Source of the DNA: Latrodectus hesperus
Lineage: Eukaryota > Arthropoda > Arachnida > Araneae > Theridiidae
Assembly (NCBI GenBank): GCA_037975125.1
Contig: CM075862.1
Location: 41,147,924-41,211,923, forward strand
Direction of reading: 5' to 3'
DNA length: 64,000 nt
The notes beneath the pieces are model-generated. The model worked only from the letters and a program-made list of their open reading frames with translations. It did not search any database and was not told the origin of the DNA. Below are positions 40,535-53,739 of this stretch, piece by piece. Position 1 is the first letter of the stretch. Every line of letters starts with the position of its first letter. Both the position numbers and the translations under genes were made by a program.

Positions 40535-40900
40535 TTTATGCGTCGGTACTGAGGTGCCATTAGAGCAGACTTTCTTTTTATGGATGGTGATGCATGGTTA
40601 ACTCTGTCTCTTGCCGCTTAAAACCTACTGGAAATGGTAGATATCCCTTGAATAGATTGGCCAGAGTATTCTCCTGATTTAAATCCCCTTAAACATGTGA
40701 GTTATGCTTTGGAGTGACGCCTTGGGGCCCGATTACTTGTGATACGATTTCTTCTAGAGGACATTCAATAACTGGATTAGATGCTAATTGAAAAATGATC
40801 ACTTTTACTTCAAGAACTGCTGTCTAATCTAATGCTGTGTATGGAGAGATGGTATGAAGCAACCACTGCTGTCAGAGCTGGGCACATCCGACACTAAGGG
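40535..40900 (+). pseudogene. Tc1-like transposase C-terminal remnant
   Basis: Plus strand. GAIRADFLFMDGDAW corresponds to the second catalytic Asp region of a Tc1-like family. After frame changes come MDWPEYSPDLNP-like, HV-YALE-RLGAR-like and SMERWYEATTAVRAGHIRH-like segments, which match the final third of that family including the conserved RCEA-I-VRGGHI-Y ending. The catalytic Glu region (PDLNPIEHVWD pattern) reads ICSPDLNPLKHV-SYALE. The N-terminal two thirds are absent and there are several stops. It belongs to a different Tc1-like family from the one at 16.7 kb. Confidence 0.78.
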
Positions 40901-42136
<1,236 letters not shown>

Positions 42137-42148
42137 TAAATACAATAG

Positions 42149-42204
42149 CAATTTTCTTAAAAAATTTAATATTATGCATTATATAAAATTTTTTAAGAAA
42201 ATTG
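42149..42204. repeat. Hairpin: perfect 19-bp inverted repeat
   Basis: Left arm CAATTTTCTTAAAAAATTT at 42149-42167 is the exact reverse complement of 42186-42204, with an 18-nt loop. It begins 16 bases after a 120-bp TA array. Confidence 0.92.
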
Positions 42205-45200
42205 GAACTACGATATTCATTGATATTGATAAGCAATTTTTACATTAGAGAAAATGTTAAATTCTCTAAGTCGAACAATATTACAAACATTATTTAATAA
42301 ACATCAAAGTCACTATTCACGTTGAATTCTTATATTTTTCATTTAAATGAATTTAATTTATGATAATAGTACATGTTCTTTGAAAAATGATTATGACTAT
42401 GCTTTTTCTTTTGTGTAAATATACTTCAAAGATTTTAAGTGAAAATGTCAAGCTGGCAGAAAGTGACAGAAATAATTGAGCATTTCTGAATGAAATATTC
42501 TCAATTTACAAGGGACTTGGTTTAAAAGAAGATACTTTATTTTTATCTGACCCTTGAAAATAACTTTCCATGAATTAATGACTTGACTGAACTTGTGACA
42601 CTTAACAGTTAAACTAGAAGTGCTTTTTTATAATATTTCCTTCAATATCATTATATTTCATTTTTAAATTGAGAACGAATGGACTCATAATCATAAAATA
42701 TTTATAAAATGATTGCTAATGAAAGCATTCAGAATTTGAAACATTTATGTTGTCGTATCATCAAATGAGTAAATATTAAAGCATACAGTTAAATTAGGGA
42801 TCGTAATTGTATGTCAGAAATCAAATAAATATTACTAATGAATGAGAAAAAGAAATTGAAAGGAATTACAAAATGTTCAGAAATAATAGAAGTTCAGAAA
42901 TTATAAAGAAAATAATTTAACAGCATTTCAATTAGTGAAATAATCCAAATTGAATTCCTTGAATTTTTTTTTTATTTCCAAACTAAGCAACATGAAGTTA
43001 TATAGTGATAATTAAAATTATATGTTATTATAATTTACATTTACATTTTATTATCATATTTAAGTCATAAAATTTAATACCATTTCTCAAGTAAAAAAAT
43101 GACGTATATGAAAATATTACACATTTATTTATTTTCTAATAGAACTAAATTATTGAAAGGTATGAAAGTAATAGAACATTTTAATATTGCATGTTATTCA
43201 ATAGGGTTTCTTAATTAATTTTCTGAGATTCCTATGTTCTTAATGATATTGTATTGAAATCTTTCACATTTTGTTGATTTAACGATCTACTCTTTCCTTG
43301 AATTCATTTTGTGTACTATATCCTGTTTAACAATGAACGGAAGTATATGTATTTCCGTTTTAAGAAAATTTTGTTTTTAAAAAAGCTTTAAATTCAAGAT
43401 AATGACAGGTTTCATGTTGTGTTTTTATAATAATTTGTTCCGTTCATGTCTTAATACCAAAATATCCTTACATGTTTGATAAGTCAGAGAAGTAATTTTG
43501 ATTTTTCAGTTAAGTATTTCGAATATATTGTAAAATAATTATGTTATAGTACTGAAATAAAAAGTAAAAAATCTTATAAAATGCAGATTAACTTTAATAA
43601 AATTTTTTACATATTTTGTATGTTTCATTCATGTATATCTGATAAGATTCTACTATTCAAGATTTGATGAGGAAAAGTTTTCCAGTTAAAAACGATTTTA
43701 TTATTACACTTTATTTTCTTTCAAAAGCTTATCAACGTTTTGTCGTTGTTTTTCTGTTTCTTCTCTTTTTATTATTGGTGGCTTCAAGAAACGATTTCAA
43801 ACTGTTAAAAAATCTAAAACAAATTTCCTGTATCTTGAAAACAAATCACACCATAACAATAGAATATGATAGTGAAGTATTTTATAATATTTATGAGAGT
43901 TTCTGATAATGGTTTGTAATATAGATTTCAAATTATTCGATTCAAAGAATTGTTAAGTTATAATTTGATCTTTTATTGTTAAACACTGTAATTTTAAATA
44001 TGAGTTAACGCTTAATAGTAAAGAGCTGTATTAAAAAAGTTTAACAAAACAAAGTTTTTGTAAAATTAATTATTATTATTTTTCGATTCAATGCATTGTT
44101 TCTTATTTTTTTATTTTTATTCATTTATTTATTTTTTTTTGTAAAAAACGTTTCTTTTTTGTATTAGAACTTCCAGGTTGTCTTGATAACTATATTCAAT
44201 TGAGTATTCTTGATAACTATTTAACACCTATTTTAATTAAAATTTTTGTTATTTTATTAAGTATTTATTTAGGTAATTTTTTCTATTTTATGATGCTGAA
44301 TGGATTTATATGATCAAAGTCTTATTCCCAAAATTATTAAAAATATTCTTATGCATAGAGATTTCAGGAGGTAGGCAATTTTGAAATTTTCAAGTTCGTA
44401 GTATTGCATAGTAGTATGCTAATAATTAGTATTTTATAATATTAGCCACTAAATGAATTAATAATTATAGATCTAAAATAAACAATTGTATTTTTTGTTT
44501 AGTTTTAATCAAAACAAACTTCAAAATTACATTAATTATTTCATTTTATTTCAAAATTTAATGTAATTTAGTTTATATATTGAAAATGGAAAATATTAAT
44601 AAAATTTAAAGGAGGCGCTCATTTAGCATGCTTAAAAATGGATTTATTATTATTTTTACATAACAAAACGTTTGGGTACAAATTCTCAAAATTCTATACA
44701 TTCCAATGAAATACATGCAATAAAAATATGATTATGTGAAGTGTCAGTGTAGGCTTGAGTTAAATTGTGCTATTTTTCTATCTATTGAGTTTAATTAGCT
44801 ATTTTTCTTGTTTCAATACCATTAACGATGAAAAATATTCGTTTTCACTCCATTTTTAAAATAATAATAATAATTACATCTTTGAGAGGAATGTTTATGT
44901 CTCTAATGAACTTATTTATAAATGTTAAAAATACTCATGATTTTTTTAAGTACAATGTATCAAATTATAAAAAAAATTGAAATAAGTACGAAGTATCAAA
45001 GCTGTTTCAGAACAAAAATACTTCATTTATATTTGATAGTTCCTACTATAGTGAACGTATTTTTTTATTTTAGAAAAAAAGCTATGAAAATAATTCTTAC
45101 TTTGATATAATGTTTCCTTTATAATAGTCATTAATGAAGAATTTAATAGCTTGCAAATAACTCTTTTAGAAATGAGAAATCAAGTATATTTATTATTGTT

Positions 45201-45511
45201 CTGCAGCTATTAATAAATCCATTTCGATGAACATATTAATTAACAATGAAATCAAACACAACTATTATAAGGTGCACTATAGCGAAAGTATTGTTGTCGA
45301 AAAATTCTCTCATCTAATTTCCATGTTCAAAGTTATTGCCATCCAGGCTTAGTTAAATATTTTGCATAATCTGTTAATGAAATGTTACGATTATGATTCA
45401 ACACATATTTGCATGCAACAAAAGCAAATATGTATGAATAGTTATATGTATTAAAGCAGAAGTATGTATACATAATAATTTGCAAAATAAATTATGCATA
45501 ATGTTAAATAC
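42205..45511. other. AT-rich DNA, no gene seen
   Basis: Plus frames at 43664-43906 and 44922-45110 are unrecognised and have background composition. T-rich pentamer-like runs (TTTAT) lie at about 44104-44142. No mobile element is seen. Confidence 0.5.
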
Positions 45512-45521
45512 AAGAAATGTT

Positions 45522-45830
45522 TTGTTGTTGTTGTTTACTAATGACACTTGGACAAGCCAAGCTCGCTATGCTATGCGAATTAAGTCGATTGGGAGCGTCT
45601 TTCGTTTTAATCAGAGCACTATGCAGGTGAAAGTACGACTTTGCTCTACACACATGCCATAGGTACCCGTTTATAGAGTATGCAACCATTCACACCTCAT
45701 TCATACAAGGAAAGGACAAAGACAGGGTAGATAGACAGAGAAAGTACATCCATGCCCGAACCTGGTTTTGAACCCAGAACCTACCTATCCGCAGTCAGGC
45801 ACGCTGACCACTAGACAAGTTGGTCGGCAT
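45522..45830 (-). mobile_element. Chimeric SINE: family B head, family A tail
   Basis: Minus-strand element. From 45830 down to about 45650 it is family B: the tRNA-like head with TTGTCTAGTGGTCAGCGTGC, then the family B body words up to GGCATGTGTGT. At 45649-45651 it switches to family A at AGAGCAAAGTCGTACTTTC and continues through the A end (GCTTGGCTTGTCCAAG, then AACAACAACAA). The same TSD, AAGAAATGTT, lies at 45512-45521 and 45831-45840 on the two outer edges, so the two halves were inserted as one molecule. The two short overlapping open frames here are not genes. Confidence 0.9.
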
Positions 45831-45840
45831 AAGAAATGTT

Positions 45841-46974
45841 AAATTTTTTAAATGAATTGCTTAATTCACAACACATACCATACTCTGTAGTGATTTTTTA
45901 ACTAGTCATAAATAATATTAGAATGCTGCATTACATAGAAATATGAGTTACTTAATTTGTTTCGCTTAGTAGTGGGGGTTGTATTTTCACTCACGAAATT
46001 CAAATCATTTGTATCATAATGGCAAGTCACCTGTAGATAAGTAACAGTATTTTAATTTATAAAGTAAGTTTTAATATTTAATACAAAAGTGAAGGAAAAG
46101 AAATTATAAAAACGTGCTAATTGTGAAAAAATTTAAAGAGTTGACACTTTAGTTTTATTAATTGCATATATTAAAATTTATATTCTATCTCTCAATTACA
46201 TTTAATGAATATTATTAATTTTAAATAAAACTGTAATTTGATACAAGAAAAAATGGCAAAATGAATTTACAAACAATAAATTCTGCTTGCAAATTCCCTT
46301 CAACATTTTCAATAATGAATTTTCAATCAACGTAAGTAGACTTCAAATATTAAAAAATATTTTTGACTGCCTAAAGATGACATTTAATACTTTCAGAGTA
46401 TTATCATCAAATTTCAATAATTTTACTTTATACTTAACAAGAGATTTATTTTAGCCTTACCAAGCGATTTATTAAAATGAAGCGATAAAATAATTTGCAA
46501 CTTTTCAATGATTTATTTATTTTAATGTCACAGAAATTTAATAGAAAATAGACTAAATTTAGAATAGGTTAAACTCAATTATTATCTAATTTTTATGCAT
46601 GCCAATTTCTATCAATAGAAACCAATAACAGGAAATTTATAAGTTTTTTTGAGAGGTGGATTTTGAATCCATAATTTTCGATAAAATAAGTTTTGGCTAG
46701 TTAATTTATTCATAATCATAATCTATCTCACTATCCCTATTTACAATAGATATAATTATTAACACAAACATTAATAAGGAAAATAGTTTATGTGTAACAC
46801 TATCCCTAAATGTGCTTATTAAATGTTATTCAGTAAATAATTTATTTAAAGAAAAATAAAATATTGATATCAAGTATAAATTCATATTAAAGTTCCAATA
46901 TCACAACCGATAAATATATATAATAGATCGATAAAACCTTAAGATCAGAAAGTTAATAATAAATTTAAATTAAA
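45841..46974. other. AT-rich DNA, no gene seen
   Basis: Nothing is recognised between the chimeric SINE and the Tigger-type element. Confidence 0.6.
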
Positions 46975-46976
46975 TA

Positions 46977-48122
46977 CAGTAGAGCTCCAATTATCCGAAT
47001 CGATTTCAGAATTTCAGAAAAATAAATTAGACTGAAGAAGGGAGGAAGGAAAATAAAAAAAAGGGAAAATCTCAAGGAAAAGAGAGATAAGAGAAGAGCG
47101 AAGGTAAGAATGAGAAGTCTAACTTGAGGAACATTCTTTTGAAAATTCCGAATTCAAAAATATTCTTTTGAAAATTCTGGGAGGTTCAGCAGCTGGAGTT
47201 GAAGATACAGGAAAATAGACTATAGTGAGACTCTAGATTTTAAACTGTAAATGATGGTCAACTTATTTAAAGTGTTAATTAAGAACTTGACCATAATGTC
47301 CAAGTTGAAGCAGACACGACACCATCAGCTAGCAAAGTGTTTTCGGCATTGGAAGAGCTTTGAAGTACATGGAGCATCAGACCGAGTGTGACCATATGTA
47401 AATTCCCACTGTCAGCGCGACTTGACCTTTCGAAAACGGATAAGGGCAGTGAAACTGCTCACTGTGACCGAGACGTTCAGCAAGCAATGAATTTCATTTC
47501 CAGCATTGTGCATACATACCTTTTTTAATAATGGTGAGCATTTGGATGACTAACCCTTCACCACAACAAGGCCAGAAACTGCTACTTATTTGTCGTTACC
47601 CAGCGGGCACCTGTGAACCAAGTCACGGTGGCAAGTAGCATTACCCAGGCCATACTACCACAAACACTTTTATAGGGTAGGCCACATTCATATATCATCA
47701 CAGAAGAAAGGACAAAGAAACACAGAGAGAACGGAGAAAGAAAGTAATATCCATGCCCGAACCGGGATTCGAACCCGGGACCCACAGGTCAGGAGTCAGA
47801 AACGGCAATCACTCAGCCAACACTCAGCCTCCATACATATTGTATTAATTTGCAGCACTTATAAATATTTTAATATGTAAAAATGTTGCCTTTTCATGTA
47901 ATTGATTCTTGGCGCTGGTTATCCTTTGTGAACCTTGCACCACAATACCCAACTTTCCAGCTATTTCATTAATTAAAAGTTCATTTTCTTTAAAAATATA
48001 TAGTTTTTTCTCCCATTTTCAATATACAATTATTAATTAAAATAGAACTTTTTTTAAAAAAAATATCCAACTATCCGAATGGGGTACGGTCCCAATTGAT
48101 TCGAAAAATTAGAATTCTATTG
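46977..48122 (+). mobile_element. Tigger/pogo-type DNA transposon, decayed, with SINE inside
   Basis: The terminal inverted repeats are CAGTAGAGCTCCAATTATCC at 46977 and, inward from 48122 on the minus strand, CAATAGAATTCTAATTTTTC. Similarity continues through CGAATC-ATT. Both ends are next to TA (46975-46976 and 48123-48124), the TSD of the Tc1/mariner superfamily. Inside, 47310-47430 holds a transposase C-terminal relic: SASKVFSALEEL in one frame and KYMEHQTECD in another correspond to the conserved tail of Jerky/Tigger-like transposases (pattern EAFSALEKGLKW-E-QEECD). The rest of the transposase is deleted. A family C SINE (47519-47831) lies within it, leaving about 830 bp of Tigger sequence. 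Confidence 0.8.
47519..47831 (-). mobile_element. SINE family C, copy 1, nested in Tigger element
   Basis: Minus-strand tRNA-derived SINE. The head near 47755-47831 has the B box (plus-strand GGGATTCGAACCCGGG) and the body has GTCACGGTGGCAAGTAGC and CCTGTTGTGG-type words. The 3' end has a short A tail (minus strand) at 47521-47526. The 8-bp target-site duplication is CATACATA at 47511-47518 and 47832-47839. The central words TCGGGCATGGAT, TTTGTCCTTTC and TATAAA-G are shared with family B. The frame at 47582-47785 is not a gene. Confidence 0.88.
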
Positions 48123-48124
48123 TA

Positions 48125-49141
48125 CTATAATTAATCCATATAAAAATGCAATTAAAAATTCAAGAGAAATTAACAAACACTATAAATATAGATGGAAAAT
48201 GAAGTTTCATTTCCAAACTAATATTTCAAAATTCTAGTCAAAAGTATACACTATCCCAAGACAAACAACAATCAGCTTCTAAAAAACCTTAAATCCAGAG
48301 CATTCAGCAGGAATTCTCCATTTTCTCTTTTCCCAGTACCAGCCGACACGTTTAATATTCAGAAGTCACTTTATTTTTGCCTGGAAAATGATTATTCGCT
48401 TTTTCTGTCACATTCAAACTACTTTTTATATTCGTTCCAAACCAAACACTCTATTCTTATTGTCATTGGTTCTTCCTCACGCATCTTTCAGCCACGCCTA
48501 CGGAGTTTCTTTTCCCCCGCCCCTCCTTCTTCACTTGAGTTATTTTAATACTTCACATAGACAGCATGTCATGTAAAATTGTGATGGCATGAATAAATTA
48601 CAAGAGCCTTTCGAAATGGGGCTATTCACAAATTTACATTTGCTACTATAGAAATAATATAAGGTTATGAAATATTGAGGTACCCTATTTTTTTATAGAT
48701 AAAAGATTTGAGTACGAAAGAAGGCATAGAAGGCTTAGACATATACACATTCCCAGAATCGGCTTTAAGCTTTACAAAACTGTTTGCCAGTCCCCTTTGC
48801 AAAGTTTCTTTTTATTTGTAGCGATATTATCGTATGTTTTTTTTGTAAACAAGGATTATATTGACTGCTAGCTGGGATTTGAATTGTATTCCATATCGCT
48901 GCTCTCAAAATGGGAATTGAACTTATAAAATGTTATAGCCAGCTTTCCTCCTCGTTAACAGACTCTTTTATACAATGCATACATTTTATAAAGTAAGTTT
49001 TTTTTGTTGCTGTTTGATATAGATTTGCCTATCCCACTATTATAATGATGTTCTGGTTAAAATTATATTTTAATAAATTACCGTTGATATTTTATGTAAT
49101 TTAAATGATTAGAGCTTTATGAATTTATAACTGCTTTTTTT
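48125..49141. other. Intergenic DNA, no gene seen
   Basis: The stretch 48300-48545 is a little less AT-rich and contains a GC-box-like CCCCCGCCCCTCC at 48514-48526 and GCCACGCC. The 62-codon plus frame 48388-48576 over it is unrecognised. I make no promoter call. Confidence 0.4.
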
Positions 49142-49156
49142 ATCTTCTAAGAACCT

Positions 49157-49422
49157 GTCGGTTTCGGGCTCGAATCCTGGTTCGGGCATGGATGTTACTT
49201 TCTTTCTCTGTTCTCCCTGTGTTTCTTTGTCCTTTCTTCTGTCAGGAAGTGTGAATGTGGCCCACACTATAAACGGGTTTGTGGTGTTATGGCGTAAGCA
49301 ACGCTACTCGCCACCGTGACTTGGTTCACAGGTACCCGCTGGGTAACGACAAATGAGTAGCAGATTTCTGGCCTTGTTGTGGCATAGAGTTCGTCACCCA
49401 AGTGCCCGATCTTGGAAAAAAA
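49157..49422 (+). mobile_element. SINE family C, copy 2, 5'-truncated
   Basis: Plus-strand copy that starts inside the tRNA-like head, just upstream of the B box (GCTCGAATCCTGG at about 49168-49180), and lacks the A box. The body matches copy 1 through GTGACTTGGTTCACAGGTACC and CTGGCCTTGTTGTGG. It ends in eight A residues. A perfect 15-bp target-site duplication, ATCTTCTAAGAACCT, lies at 49142-49156 and 49423-49437, so the truncation happened during insertion. Confidence 0.94.
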
Positions 49423-49437
49423 ATCTTCTAAGAACCT

Positions 49438-49859
49438 TTAGAGTATTTAGTTTTCCAGATATCAAAAACCGCCATAAGCAACCGAATGCAGCATGTTTAC
49501 AATAAAACTTCCTTCGGCGTGATTTTTAACATCATTTCATTTATTGTTTTACATAAATATCTAAAAAAATTATGTTATAATATGAAGTGTGGTTCCCATT
49601 CTTCTCTTCATTTTTTGAGCAATGAAGAATATATTTCATCATGTAATGCTGAATTCAATAAAAAATTCTTATTGTAAATTTGCAAGTTACCTGTTTTTCA
49701 ATCTAATATCAAGCAATTTATGTGTATATTCAAAAAAGTAACTTAAGATGTGGAAAATTTGATTTTCTCATGTCCAGCAATTGACGGTCCTACATTATGG
49801 TTACAGAATAACTTGAAAATAGTCGATTTGAATTCACCAGTGAACTAATTCTGAGAGTT
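49438..49859. other. AT-rich DNA, no gene seen
   Basis: The plus frame 49486-49677 is unrecognised and of background composition. Confidence 0.55.
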
Positions 49860-49872
49860 ATCCACTTTTATT

Positions 49873-50155
49873 ACCGACCAACTTGTCTAGTGGTCAGCGT
49901 GCCTGACTACGGATAAGGAGGTCCTGGGTTCGAATCCCGATTCGGGCATGGATGTACTTTCTCTCTATCTTTCCTGCCTTTGTCCTTTCCTTGTATGAAT
50001 GGGTTTTGAATAATTGTCTAACCTATAAACGGGTCCCTATGGCATGTGTGTACTGAGGAAGTCGGACTCCAGACCAAAATAGGGTTCAGTTGGAAAAGTG
50101 TAGCAGTGCAACCCATTGTTGCCAGCCTGGCTGGCACATGACAATGAATGAATGA
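49873..50155 (+). mobile_element. SINE family B, copy 3
   Basis: Plus-strand full-length copy. Head CCAACTTGTCTAGTGGTCAG, B box GGTTCGAATCC at about 49927-49937, body to GTTCAGTTGGAAAAGTG, then stem-loop GCCAGCCTGGCTGGC. Here the tail is ACATGACAATGAATGAATGA, not AAC repeats. A perfect 13-bp target-site duplication, ATCCACTTTTATT, lies at 49860-49872 and 50156-50168. The head keeps good A and B boxes, so it is the best candidate here for a transcribable copy. Confidence 0.95.
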
Positions 50156-50168
50156 ATCCACTTTTATT

Positions 50169-53100
50169 CTCTTTATTTATGGATGCAACATTTAATATTT
50201 TACTTAAATTACATCTATACTTGCTCCGTGTTGTACATCTGTGGTACACGGATAAACTATATGTTCCAAAAATTATGTAGTGTTCTATTTTCAGTATTTA
50301 TCACCAGATTAAGACCTGCATTAAAGTTTGGTTTTGTGAATAATTACAGCTCTTTGAATCTTCTGCGTATCATATTTTTTTTTAAAAAAAACCTTTAATT
50401 TCAATATTCCAAATTTCATTTTTGGATTAACAGATATAACTTCAAAGTATATAAATATGTTGTAAGAGTAAATGTAACGAAATAAATTTTAATTAAGTTT
50501 TAATTAGATTTATCAATTTAAATGTCAATTAAAGTAGAATAATTGCGAATAAATATAATTAATGCATTTAAATTAATATTTAGCACAGAAGACGATCTAC
50601 ATCTGCTTTCCCGAGTAAAAAAAGTGTACTAAACTTTCGTAGAGAAAATATCGATATATGATATATACGACGATATAGATATCGATACATGACGATATAC
50701 GGCATGAATTAACGATGTTTTACATAACGAAATGAAGGTTTTTATGTAGATCAGATAAAAATGAATGATTTGAGAAACGTTTAAAAATTCCTTTTATTTA
50801 CAAAGGTATCAAATATTAAAACTAGATTTATTCCAACGGTTTTTCAGTGCATGTCAATAAATAGCAGTGTTGGAAAAACCTTAAAAAATCCATTTTATGG
50901 GATGAAAGATATTTCTAAATTTTAATCATTGAAAAAAAATTGCATTATACTGTTATCTCTTTTCTTAAAAAATGCTCTGTGTGAATGTAAAAAAAATTAT
51001 ATATTATGCGCATTTAAATAAAATATATACGCAAATCAAGCATAGATCATTTTCATCATTTTCACATAATTCTCAACTACATTTACTTCAATATTTAGTA
51101 AGGAATCCTCATGTTTCAAAAAAAGAAGCGTCAAATAAATATATTTGAATCACATAAAACCTGACTAAAATGTAGCAATTTAAAATTTAAATTACTGTAT
51201 ATTTTTATTAAATTATTTGCTAAATATTTTCTTTTCAAACTATTACAAATGAAAAATTGTTAGCCAAAGTTTGTCTGACCAAGTGCATATAGAGACTTTT
51301 GGATTTCTTAAAAAAGTTTATCCATTCAATAATTTAACTCCTTCTTTTTTCTTTTGTTTCTTTTTTCGCTTTTCCATCTCATGTTTTTTCTTTATGTTGT
51401 TATGTAGTATCTTTATTATAAATTTGGGGCCTGTCTGATAGCTCCTTTTCGAAACGAAAAAGCTATTACAATTAAAGTATATTAGTTTCAGGTTATCTTA
51501 TAATACTATAATAATAGAACCGTCCTATTAATATGGATATACGTTTAATCTAGATAAAATTTTGAGCTATTTAGAATAATAGTTAATGAATTCCTTTCAT
51601 TTTTACATTTTTAACTTGCTTTATTTTTCAGTGTTATTAAGATAAGACAAGAAAGTTAATTTTTATTAACTTAGAATTTAACTGATAAGCATTTTAAAAT
51701 TTACTTCATATAGCCTCTTTTAATACTGGAGGAAATTTGGCCTTGGTATGCTCAAACAGAATAAAAATCTTACTTTTAAAATTGGTTGATCTAGTTCTCA
51801 CTTTTTGAACCCTTCTAGCATACAAGAATTTTCACAATATAAAATTAAATGAACTCGGAATCTCTCTTGATGATATACATATAGATGGAGCATATTCTTT
51901 TTTTATATTTATATGTATTCTACGCAATATGGTTCATATTTATATAAATGTAATAATTTCTTTATAGCTGCATAAAAGCTGAAGGAATTTCATTATATTT
52001 ATGCATTTATTTTGAAAAACTAGATTAGTATAGAGCAAGATATCTATTTCAAATATTCTTCAAAATAAGTATTTTAGTGAGGTAAAACTTAAATTTAACA
52101 CTTTACTATAGCAGAAATACTTCAGATATTTTCTAACTGCTAAATTATATAATATCTGAACAAATAGTAATTATTATTTTAACTTTTTGTGTTGGAATAA
52201 CGACTTTAAAATCTGTTTTTTTTACTCATTTTTGATTTTCATGCGATTTTTGCGCCATATTAAACAAATTTGCATAGAATATACAAGAATGTATTTGAAT
52301 TGGCTTATTCTTACTTCCCATTTTCTTACCTTCTGTATTGTAAGATATTTAAAAAAAGTTTTGTATATTCCGAATTATATTTTTAATAGTTGGTCAATAT
52401 ATCTTTGTGAATTTGTCAAGAGAGTAACAATTCACATACTACGCATAAAATACAAATCGAGTTATTGTGTTTCAAAGCAAGGAACTAAAATTAAGTCCTT
52501 GATTTAAAATTAAAAAAGTTTTTCCTGAAACTTACAAAGTGGGAAGATTAGTTCACTGAAAACAAAGAACCTTGTTAAATAATCCAGATATAATGCAACA
52601 AATTTGAAAATATTTTCAATAACTCATGATAATATTATGGAGAAGAAAGAAAATGATTGAAAACTAGACATAATTCTTAAAGAATAGAATTTACTTCATT
52701 TATTGTAGCTTGAAAGTATTCACGCTTTCATCGGATATTCTAGGCAAATTTATAGATTCTATAATAAAATACAAAAATATTATTAATAAAATAAAAATTA
52801 TAACATTTAGTTATCAGAATATCTTGTTAAAACAAACACTCTTTCGATTTTTCCTCCATTTTGCTTTCATTTCTACTCATTGTTGTATGATTCACACATG
52901 ATGTATAAATGACCGGGTGATAAATACTTAGCAAAATAATCTATTAGATAAAAAATATACAAAGAAAAATGCAAATTAATTTAATTTATTAGTTTCTAAA
53001 GATCTACAGTCCCTACATTATAAAAAGTGAATTCTTTTTTACTACCATACTATAATACTAATTTATATGTCTTGATACATATATATGTCTTATTATATGT

Positions 53101-53600
53101 CTCATTATATGTCTTTATACTAATTTATATGTTTTTATTGCAATATGAAAATTAAGGTTTGTGTTATAAACTAATGCAAACTTTGATCAGTTTTATGTAT
53201 TAAGTTTATAAAATAAAAGCTTATCCAATCTCTAGGATTCAAAATAAAATAATTCTCTAGAACTCTCTTCTCTTTGAACGGCCAACATAAAGATATATCT
53301 AAGTGAAATAGCTATCTGGAATCTGGCATTTGGGTTGAGAGGCAGCTCTCATGACTTGTTGATGTTGATAAAGAAGAGCACAAGTCCCGCTAGAGACTGC
53401 AACCTCTTAAAGTTGAAAAATAAATTCATTGGGATGAATGGCATCAAAGATAAAAACTACTTTATCTATTTTCTTGCCAAAAGAGTTGGTTCATCTTCTT
53501 TGTATCCGCTGGTGCTCTTGTCAAGTTTGATGTCTTACATTTGTGAGAAATGTAATGGTGCAAAATATGAGCAAAATATGAGTTATAAAAACGAAACTTT
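50169..53600. other. AT-rich DNA, no gene seen
   Basis: A cluster of ATATCGATAT/GACGATATA words lies at about 50648-50702. Plus frames 50183-50398, 52187-52507 (106 codons, hydrophobic) and 52710-52901 match nothing I know and look like AT-rich background. The plus frame at 53335-53676 runs into the duplication that follows and is unrecognised. Confidence 0.45.
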
Positions 53601-53739
53601 ATTATTTTGCTTACTTAAAATTAATGATGTTTTTTTTTTCACTTACTATGAGATTTTCATTGTTTGCGAAAAGTAATTATTTTGCTTACTTAAAATTAAT
53701 GATGTTTTTTTTTCACTTACTATGAGATTTTCATTGTTT
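53601..53739. repeat. 75-bp-spaced direct duplication
   Basis: 53601-53665 and 53676-53739 are identical except for the length of the poly-T run (one base). They are separated by 10 bases. The unit begins ATTATTTTGCTTACTTAAAA. It is a recent tandem duplication. Confidence 0.96.

Noticed and set aside
48300..48545. GC-box-bearing patch as a promoter
   Set aside because: One GC box and slightly lower A+T are too little. No transcription start or downstream gene is visible.
52187..52507. 106-codon hydrophobic plus-strand frame, possible membrane protein
   Set aside because: Phe/Ile/Lys-rich content is what AT-rich DNA gives by chance. There is no family resemblance and no splice or regulatory context.
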